Below, piece by piece: positions 1 through 4,783 of a DNA stretch of 5,297 bases. Both the position numbers and the translations under genes were made by a program. Every line of letters begins with the position of its first letter. Within the stretch, counting starts at the first letter, position 1. The stretch is from DASUSH01 sp036375215 (GTDB taxonomy: Bacteria > Actinomycetota > Thermoleophilia > Solirubrobacterales > 70-9): the NCBI GenBank assembly GCA_036375215.1, contig DASUSH010000026.1, forward strand, positions 1-5,297. Direction: 5' to 3'. The notes under the pieces were generated by a model, which saw nothing but the letters and a program-made list of their open reading frames with translations, was not told the origin of the DNA and did no database searches.

Positions 1-1
1 A

Positions 2-295
2 GGATGGATGCCGCTCTTCGTGGTCCTCCGCGAGGGCGCCGAGCTCGACGACGAGCTCGTCGCCGAGATCAAGCGGCGGATCCGCGAGCAGTGCTCCCCC
101 CGCCACGTGCCGAACGAGGTGCACGCGATCGCCGAGGTGCCGCGCACGCTCTCCGGCAAGGTCCTCGAGGTGCCGGTGAAGCGGATCCTGATGGGCACGC
201 CACTCGACCAGGCGGCCAGCCGCGACTCCCTGGCGAACCCGGCCTCGCTGGACTACTTCGTCGAGCTCGCGGCGCGGATCGCCTCGCCCTCGTAG
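2..295 (+). CDS. Acetoacetate-CoA ligase (acetoacetyl-CoA synthetase), C-terminal fragment
   Basis: This is the last 97 codons of an AMP-forming acyl-CoA synthetase; the 5' part lies outside the window and the frame is open to the left edge. The family converts acetoacetate, ATP and CoA to acetoacetyl-CoA, AMP and PPi in the cytosol. The visible part is the mobile C-terminal domain of the ANL superfamily. It contains SPRHVP followed by PRTLSGK, whose lysine (codon 158-160) is the expected catalytic Lys of the adenylation step. The stretch LEVPVKRIL and the SLANPASLDYF ending are the form I associate with acetoacetate-CoA ligases rather than acetyl-CoA synthetases (which have SGKIMRR). ATG at 8-10 is an internal Met, not a start. 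The gene converges with the serine hydrolase, leaving 9 bp between stop codons and no visible terminator. Substrate assignment is family-level; another beta-keto or short-chain acid is possible. Confidence 0.88.
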   Translation, partial: GWMPLFVVLREGAELDDELVAEIKRRIREQCSPRHVPNEVHAIAEVPRTLSGKVLEVPVKRILMGTPLDQAASRDSLANPASLDYFVELAARIASPS

Positions 296-304
296 GGGGA
301 CGAC

Positions 305-1498
305 TCAGCCGGAGAGTCGCCGGATCGCGCGGTGGACCGCGTCGCGCAGCGCCTTCTCACGCGGGTCGTCGAACATGTAGTAGTTCATGTTGTTCATCAC
401 GTAGGCGAAGCCGAGCCGGGAGTCCGGGTCGGCGAAGCCGAACGAGCCGCCGGCGCCCGGGGTCCCGAAGGCCCGCTGGCTCGAGCCGAAATCGAGCCGG
501 GGGCCCGGCTTCAGGAACCCGAGCGACAACCAGCTGGGCACGCCCATCACCACGTCCTTCGCCCGCTCGGCGTCGTGGCCCGCCGTGAGGCTCGCGAGCG
601 TCGCCGGGGTGATGCCGAGCTCCTCCCCACCCTCGGCGAACTCGGAATAGGCACGGGCGATCGCGCGCGCCGTGCCGACGCCGTTGCCGGCCGGGACCTC
701 GATCTCGAGCCAACGGCGGTCGTTCGGGTCCGCGTCCCCGAACTGCATCGACTTCCGCAGCAGCGACCACGGCCACAGGATCCGCAACACCATCGGGCTG
801 GGAGTCGTGCGCAGGGCTCCGATGGTTCGCATGGGGCTGAAGGTCTTCAGCCGCGCGAGCCGCTCGTCGGGGATCTCCGGCGGGAGCCCGATATAGAACT
901 CGATCCCGAGGGGCGTCGCGATCTCCTCCTGGAAGAAGCGGCCGAGCGTGCGGTGCTCCGGATCCACACGGCGGATCAGCTCTTGCATGTAGAGCCCGAT
1001 GGTCATCGCGTGGTACCCGTGCCGCGTCCCCGGCTCCCAGGCCGGCTTCTGCCGCGCGAGGGCGCCGGCCACGCGGTCGAGGTCGCTCAGGTCCTCCGTG
1101 CTCATGGGCTCGTCGATGCAGACCAGCCCCGCCTCGTGGCTGAGCAGCTGGCGCACGGTGATCGCGGCCTTGCCGTTCTGGGCGAACTCGGGCCAGTACC
1201 GGGCGACGGGTGCGTCGGAATCGATCCAGCCGCGCGAGCTCGCGACGGCGATCGTCATCGCCGCGAGGCCCTTGGTCGTCGAATTGACGAGGACCAGCGT
1301 GTCCTCCTCCCACGGCGCCTCGCCGGTCGGCGCGCGGCGGCCACCCCACAGGTCGACCACCTTCTCGCCGCGCCAGTACGCGGCGACGGCGGCGCCGATC
1401 TCGCCGCGCTCGGCGAAGTTGCGGTCGAACTCGGCACGCACCTCCTCGAAGCCCGGAGCCGTCCAGCCTTTCGCGAGTGTCGTGTCCGTCGTGACCAT
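305..1498 (-). CDS. Beta-lactamase-fold serine hydrolase (family VIII esterase-like)
   Basis: This is a complete 397-residue protein of the class C beta-lactamase/penicillin-binding-protein-like superfamily, most like the esterases and peptidases annotated as 'serine hydrolase'. The nucleophile motif SxxK is S73-T-T-K76 (context VNSTTKGLA). The likely catalytic Tyr is Y162 in HGYHAMTIG. The third motif region is FGTPGAGGSFGFADP (344-358), corresponding to the KTG/HxG strand; many relatives read FGHxGxGG, so T346 sits where His is common. No signal peptide or membrane segment is visible, so it is probably cytoplasmic and unlikely to be a true secreted beta-lactamase. I chose ATG at 1498; an in-frame TTG two codons upstream (1504) is possible. 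Neither has a clear Shine-Dalgarno sequence. It lies 72 bp downstream of the carboxylase on the same strand and may be co-transcribed or have its own promoter. The substrate cannot be read from the sequence; a lactone, ester or thioester hydrolase role is only a guess. Confidence 0.88.
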   Translation of the reverse strand: MVTTDTTLAKGWTAPGFEEVRAEFDRNFAERGEIGAAVAAYWRGEKVVDLWGGRRAPTGEAPWEEDTLVLVNSTTKGLAAMTIAVASSRGWIDSDAPVARYWPEFAQNGKAAITVRQLLSHEAGLVCIDEPMSTEDLSDLDRVAGALARQKPAWEPGTRHGYHAMTIGLYMQELIRRVDPEHRTLGRFFQEEIATPLGIEFYIGLPPEIPDERLARLKTFSPMRTIGALRTTPSPMVLRILWPWSLLRKSMQFGDADPNDRRWLEIEVPAGNGVGTARAIARAYSEFAEGGEELGITPATLASLTAGHDAERAKDVVMGVPSWLSLGFLKPGPRLDFGSSQRAFGTPGAGGSFGFADPDSRLGFAYVMNNMNYYMFDDPREKALRDAVHRAIRRLSG

Positions 1499-1570
1499 CG
1501 CCAACCACGCTACGCCCGCAGCGCGGTGCCGGCATCGGTGGTCACTACTGAAGAGGTCCCGAGAAAGGCG

Positions 1571-3094
1571 CTAGACGGGCGTGATCGGGTTGTGGCGCCG
1601 CGAGAAGGCGCGGTCCTTCGTCTCGGCCAGCGCGAAGCGGCGGACGAGCTCGGAGCGCAGCGTGTCGGTCTCGATCACGTCGTCGACGACCAGCTCCGAG
1701 GCGAGGTGGAGGATGTCGATGTCGGCCGAGTACTCCTCGCGGCGCTCGCGGACGAACGCCTCGCGCTCCTCGGGGTCCTCGATCTCCTGGATCTGGTTGA
1801 AGAAGACGGCGTTGATCGCCGCCTCCGGGCCCATCACCGCGATCCTCGCGCCGGGCAGGGCGATCACCGAATCCGAGCCGAACGCGGGCCCGGCCATCGC
1901 GTACAGCCCGGCGCCGTAAGCCTTGCGGACGATCACCGAGATCTTCGGAACGGTCGCCTCGGAGACCGCCGAGATCATCTTCGCCCCGTGGCGGATGATG
2001 CCCTCGCGCTCGACCGCCTTGCCGATCATGAACCCGGGCACGTCGGCGAGGAAGACGAGCGGGATGTTGAAGGCGTTGCAGGTCCAGATGAAGCGCGCCG
2101 CCTTGTCGGCGGAGTCGACGAAGAGCACGCCGCCCTTCACCTTCGGCTGGTTTGCGACGACGCCGACCACGTTGCCGTCGAGGCGCGCGTAGCCGACCAC
2201 GACCTCCTTCGCCCAGCGCGCCTGTACCTCGAGGAAGGAGTCGGCGTCGACGATCGATTCGATCAGGTCCTTGACGTCGAACGGCGTCTTCTCGTCCCCG
2301 GGCACGACCTCGGAGACCGGCCGGCCGGCCGGCTCGGCGGGGACGACGGGCGGCGTCGCCTCGCGCCAGCAGCGCGGCATGTAGGTGATGTACCGGCGCG
2401 CGAGGTCGATCGCCTCCTCGTCGGTCTTCGCCAGGAAGTGGCCGCAGCCGGAGACCGACGTGTGCATCCGCGCCCCGCCCATCTCCTCGAGCGTGACGTC
2501 CTCGCCGATCACCATCTGCGCCATCCGCGGCGAGCCGAGGTACATCGAGGCGTTGCCGTCGCGCATAATGACGACATCGCAGAAGGCCGGGATGTAGGCG
2601 CCACCGGCGGCCGAGGGGCCGAAGAGGATGCAGACCTGCGGGACGCGGCCGGAGAGCCGGACCTCGTTGTAGAAGATATGGCCGGCGCCGCGGCGGCCGG
2701 GAAACATCGCGACCTGGTCGGTGATCCGGGCGCCCGCCGAGTCGACGAGGTACATCATCGGGATCTCGAGGCTGCGCGCCCGCGCCTGGATGCGGAGGAT
2801 CTTCTCCACCGTCTTGCGCCCCCACGAGCCGGCCTTCACCGTCGGGTCGTTCGCCATCAGCGCCACCCGGCGACCGTCGAGCATGCCGATCCCGGTCACG
2901 ACCCCGTCGGCGCCCAGCCCTTCCTGGTCCCAGTTCGCGAGCCGGTCCTCCTCCACGAACGACTCGGCGTCGATCAGGCGGGCGATCCGCTCGCGAACCG
3001 GCAGCTTGCCCTGCTCGGCGGTCTTCTTGTGATGTCGCTCCGGCCCGCCGGCGAGCGCGGCATCGATTGCGCCGGCTAGTGCCTCGTCCTTCAA
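1571..3094 (-). CDS. Acyl-CoA carboxylase beta subunit (carboxyltransferase)
   Basis: This is a 507-residue carboxyltransferase of a biotin-dependent acyl-CoA carboxylase (propionyl-, acetyl- or methylcrotonyl-CoA carboxylase family). It moves carboxyl from carboxybiotin to an acyl-CoA and needs an alpha subunit with biotin carboxylase and biotin-carrier domains, which is not in this window. Two crotonase-like halves are visible. The N half has DSAGARITDQ (118-127) and the oxyanion-hole glycines GPSAAGGAYIPA (159-170). The C half has VPGFMIGKAVEREGIIRHGAK (352-372) and RKAYGAGLYAM (390-400). Length is near the usual 510-540. Start: TTG at 3094 gives KDEALAGAIDAALAGG, the normal family N-terminus; no ATG or GTG is in frame nearby, and the frame upstream of it (to 3367) is Arg/Pro-rich shadow of the divIVA-type gene. 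There is no Shine-Dalgarno sequence, so translation is probably coupled to the upstream gene. A different start or a one-base sequence error is possible. Substrate is unresolved: the residues resemble neither classic PccB (GGAYDVM) nor MccB exactly. Confidence 0.93.
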   Translation of the reverse strand: MKDEALAGAIDAALAGGPERHHKKTAEQGKLPVRERIARLIDAESFVEEDRLANWDQEGLGADGVVTGIGMLDGRRVALMANDPTVKAGSWGRKTVEKILRIQARARSLEIPMMYLVDSAGARITDQVAMFPGRRGAGHIFYNEVRLSGRVPQVCILFGPSAAGGAYIPAFCDVVIMRDGNASMYLGSPRMAQMVIGEDVTLEEMGGARMHTSVSGCGHFLAKTDEEAIDLARRYITYMPRCWREATPPVVPAEPAGRPVSEVVPGDEKTPFDVKDLIESIVDADSFLEVQARWAKEVVVGYARLDGNVVGVVANQPKVKGGVLFVDSADKAARFIWTCNAFNIPLVFLADVPGFMIGKAVEREGIIRHGAKMISAVSEATVPKISVIVRKAYGAGLYAMAGPAFGSDSVIALPGARIAVMGPEAAINAVFFNQIQEIEDPEEREAFVRERREEYSADIDILHLASELVVDDVIETDTLRSELVRRFALAETKDRAFSRRHNPITPV

Positions 3095-3123
3095 CGCGGG
3101 TCCCGGCCGGCGGCGTCGCTCAT
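3091..3123 (-). other. Ten-codon mini-ORF linking the DivIVA paralogue to the carboxylase
   Basis: ATG at 3123-3121 overlaps the TGA stop of the upstream DivIVA-domain gene (3122-3120) as ATGA. It opens a 10-codon frame, MSDAAGRDPR, ending at TGA 3093-3091. That TGA overlaps the proposed TTG start of the carboxylase (3094-3092) as TTGA. This is read directly from the sequence. It could be a coupling leader that carries terminating ribosomes to the weak TTG. Alternatively it is the true N-terminus of the carboxylase: one extra base would join MSDAAGRDPR to LKDEALAG, which would mean a sequencing deletion or a frameshift. I cannot choose between these. Confidence 0.4.
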
Positions 3124-4010
3124 CGAGTCGACTTCTGCTCTTCGGTGTCGGGGTCCTCGGCCGGGGCGCCCTCGGTGCCCTGTGGGTCGGGGATCGCGTC
3201 GCTCTCGATCGTCTCGCCCGGCCAGGAGGCGCGCGGCGGCGGCCCCTCCTCCTCGTCGTCGCCGAGCGGGATCCGGACGCCGTCCTCGTCGTAGCGGTCG
3301 CCGGTTTCCTCGAGCGCGGCCGGATCGAAACGGCGGGCGCGCCGCGGGTCCTCGCCGTCGCCGGCATAGTCGTCCCCGGAGTCGTCGCCCGACTCCTCGC
3401 CGGAGGCGTCTCCGGTCACCTCGGACTCGGGCACGTCCATGGTGGTGGCGAACAGCTCGGTCAGCTCGTCGGCGAGGCGCACGCCGTCGGCGACGATCTC
3501 GTCGCGGCGCACCAGGAGGTCGCCGATCAGCGCCTGGAGGTCCCGGCGGCGGCGATTCGCGTCCTCGATAATCGCCTCGGCCTTGCGCTCCGCCGCGGCC
3601 ACGGTCTCCTCGGCTTCGGTCGCGGCCTCCATGCGCACACGGCGCGACTCCTCGTCGGCCTCGACGCGCAGGCGGTCGGACGCGTTCTGGGCCTCGGAGC
3701 GCAGCTTCGAAGCCTCGCTCTGGCCCTGCTCACGCAGCTCGTTCGCGGTCTCCTCGGCCTGCGTGAGGATGTCGGAGGTCCGCTCGCCGACCCAGGCCAG
3801 CTCGCGGCGCATCTCGCCGCGGTCGGCGTCGCCGAGCCCGAGGCCCTCGAGCCAGTCGGCGACCGCCTCGAGGTAGTGGCGGACCTGCGCCTTGTCGTAT
3901 CCCTTGCGGGCCGACTCGAAGCTCGCCTTGCGGATCTCGGTGATCCGCTGCTGCATCTCGCGGCGCTGGGCGGCCGAGGCGGCCGCGGCCTGTCGTTCGT
4001 CGGCCGCCAT
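3120..4010 (-). CDS. DivIVA-domain coiled-coil protein with acidic tail
   Basis: This is a 296-residue cytoplasmic protein. Residues about 23-55 form a DivIVA (DivI1A-type) N-terminal domain with F31 and the basic-basic-Gly-Tyr signature R35-K36-G37-Y38-D39. Residues about 66-84 link to an alpha-helical rod with an 11-residue period (units start at 85, 96, 107, 118, 129 and 140, with small or aliphatic residues at positions 1, 5 and 8). A box shared with the upstream paralogue follows: RRRD (154-157), IGDLLVRRDEI (162-172) and RLADEL (178-183). Residues about 192-296 are Asp/Glu/Gly/Pro-rich, low in hydrophobics and probably disordered. DivIVA proteins bind curved or polar membrane and recruit cell-wall or chromosome partners; that role here is inferred. 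ATG at 4010 lies 2 bp after the upstream stop, with a G-rich stretch (GGTGGGGG) as possible ribosome binding site. M19 (codon 3956-3954) is an alternative start that would place the domain nearer the N-terminus, as in the paralogue. The stop overlaps an ATG (ATGA). Confidence 0.88.
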   Translation of the reverse strand: MAADERQAAAASAAQRREMQQRITEIRKASFESARKGYDKAQVRHYLEAVADWLEGLGLGDADRGEMRRELAWVGERTSDILTQAEETANELREQGQSEASKLRSEAQNASDRLRVEADEESRRVRMEAATEAEETVAAAERKAEAIIEDANRRRRDLQALIGDLLVRRDEIVADGVRLADELTELFATTMDVPESEVTGDASGEESGDDSGDDYAGDGEDPRRARRFDPAALEETGDRYDEDGVRIPLGDDEEEGPPPRASWPGETIESDAIPDPQGTEGAPAEDPDTEEQKSTR

Positions 4011-4012
4011 CG

Positions 4013-4738
4013 CTAAGCCCCCACCCGCTCGGAGGGATCGAGCTCCGCGGGCTCGTCGAAGCGATCGTCGCCGGGCGCCGGCGTGTGGCCGTCGGCCACG
4101 CGGCGCAGCTCGGCGGCGAGCCGGTTCGCGTCCTCGATCACGCCGTCGCGGCGGTCCACGAGGTCGGAAATGACCATCTCGATGTCGCGGCGGCGCGCCA
4201 TGCCCTCGTCGACGATGCGGGTCGCCTTCGTCTCGGCGGCCGCGACCATATTGCGGGCGTCGTGCTCCGCGTCTTGGCGGGCCTCGGCCGCGTCCTCGTC
4301 GGCCTCCTCGCGGGCCTTGCCCGCGTAGCCGTCGGCAGCCTGCCGCGTCCTCGCGCCGTACTCGTCGGCGTCCTTGCGCGCCTTCGCCGCGTAGGCGTCG
4401 GCGGCGTCGCGGGTCTTCGCGGCGTACTCGTCGGCCGCCTGGCGGGTTGCCGCGGCCTCCGAGCGCGCCTTCCCGGTCGTCTGCGCGGCGTCCTCCTCGG
4501 CGTCGGCGCGGATCTCCTCGGCCGAGTCCTCCGCGGTTGCGAGGATGCCCACCGTCCGCTGCCCCACCCGCTCGAGCTCGCGCCTCACGACGTCGGCGCG
4601 CGCCTGGTCGCCGCCGCCGGTCTCGAGCCAGTCGGCGATCTTGTTGAGGAACTGCTCGACCTCGCGCTTGTCGTAGCCGCGCCGCGTCAGCGTGAAGGTC
4701 GCTGTGCGGATCCGCTCGATGCCGGTGCTCTGGTCCAC
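4013..4738 (-). CDS. DivIVA-domain protein with hendecad-repeat rod
   Basis: This is a 241-residue cytoplasmic protein and tandem paralogue of the next gene. The DivIVA-type N-terminal domain covers about residues 7-39, with F15 and R19-R20-G21-Y22-D23. The segment RRELERVGQRTVGIL (52-66) matches RRELAWVGERTSDIL in the paralogue. A continuous helical rod of ten 11-residue units follows (69-178). It is Ala-rich at positions 1 and 5 and has Tyr at position 4 in the units starting at 102, 113, 124 and 135. Next is the shared box RRRD (182-185), ISDLVDRRDGV (190-200) and RLAAEL (206-211), then a short polar tail. GTG at 4738 is the start: a strong GGAGGAG lies 5 bases upstream. The B. subtilis DivIVA membrane-inserting Phe17 position is Arg here (R19), so any membrane contact would be mainly electrostatic, as the Lys-Arg of mycobacterial Wag31 suggests. 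A scaffold or polar-tether role is inferred from the family; partners are unknown. Confidence 0.9.
   Translation of the reverse strand: MDQSTGIERIRTATFTLTRRGYDKREVEQFLNKIADWLETGGGDQARADVVRRELERVGQRTVGILATAEDSAEEIRADAEEDAAQTTGKARSEAAATRQAADEYAAKTRDAADAYAAKARKDADEYGARTRQAADGYAGKAREEADEDAAEARQDAEHDARNMVAAAETKATRIVDEGMARRRDIEMVISDLVDRRDGVIEDANRLAAELRRVADGHTPAPGDDRFDEPAELDPSERVGA
4205..4534 (-). repeat. Ten tandem 33-bp units encoding an 11-residue (hendecad) coiled coil
   Basis: Codons 69-178 of the first DivIVA-domain gene divide into ten 11-residue units without any gap. Every unit starts with Ala, and position 5 is Ala in nine of ten (Gly in the other). The best-preserved part is 4304-4435: four 33-bp units of the form A-D-x-Y-x-x-K/R-T/A-R-x-x. 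The first two of these agree at 25 of 33 bases. The outer units are more diverged but stay in register. An 11-residue period is typical of hendecad coiled coils, with core positions a, d, e and h. Confidence 0.85.
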
Positions 4739-4743
4739 TCGGT

Positions 4744-4750
4744 CTCCTCC
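4744..4750 (-). promoter_or_regulatory. Strong Shine-Dalgarno for the first DivIVA-domain gene
   Basis: On the minus strand GGAGGAG is followed by five bases (ACCGA) and then the GTG start at 4738. This is the clearest ribosome binding site in the window and decides the GTG start over any internal codon. It suggests independent, efficient initiation of the DivIVA pair rather than coupling to the dehydrogenase stop, which lies 45 bp upstream. Confidence 0.75.
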
Positions 4751-4763
4751 CAGCCTCCGAAAC

Positions 4764-4776
4764 CCCCGTTGCGGGG
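4764..4776 (-). terminator. Small GC hairpin after the dehydrogenase stop codon
   Basis: On the minus strand CCCCG-CAA-CGGGG forms a 5-bp stem with a 3-base loop, eight bases past the dehydrogenase stop, followed by GTTT. The stem is short and the T-run is only three bases, so at best it is a weak terminator, attenuator or mRNA end-stabiliser. It could be a chance structure in GC-rich DNA. Confidence 0.22.
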
Positions 4777-4783
4777 AGGTTAG

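Noticed and set aside
1527..1534. 8-bp palindrome TGCCGGCA in the gap between carboxylase and serine hydrolase
   Set aside because: It is short, matches no operator I recognise, and is expected by chance in DNA this GC-rich. I see no convincing -35/-10 pair in this 72-bp gap either.
357..1535. 392-codon minus-strand frame starting at an ATG just upstream of the serine hydrolase
   Set aside because: It is a shifted-frame shadow rich in Arg and Pro; the SxxK, Tyr and GxGG motifs belong to the frame starting at 1498.
1545..2825. 426-codon minus-strand frame overlapping the carboxylase
   Set aside because: It is the shifted frame of the carboxylase, Arg/Gly/Pro/Asp-rich with no domain; the conserved motifs are all in the other frame.
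332..3079. 915-codon open frame on the plus strand, antisense to the serine hydrolase and carboxylase
   Set aside because: The translation is Arg/Asp/His/Val-rich without recognisable motifs, and the opposite strand carries two clear conserved enzymes. Long antisense frames are expected when third positions are nearly all G or C.
3095..3367. N-terminal extension of the carboxylase frame up to 3367
   Set aside because: It is Arg/Pro/Thr low-complexity sequence that lies wholly within the DivIVA-paralogue gene in another frame; the family N-terminus begins at the KDEALAG segment.
4271..4435. 33-bp repeats considered as a CRISPR-like or non-coding minisatellite
   Set aside because: The units are contiguous without spacers, an exact multiple of three, in frame, and conserved at the amino-acid pattern level, so they are protein repeats.
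4085..4783. 232-codon plus-strand frame across the first DivIVA-domain gene
   Set aside because: It is rich in Val/Leu/Gly/Arg repeats because it is the complement of the 33-bp repeat array; the minus-strand frame has the DivIVA signature and a strong ribosome binding site.
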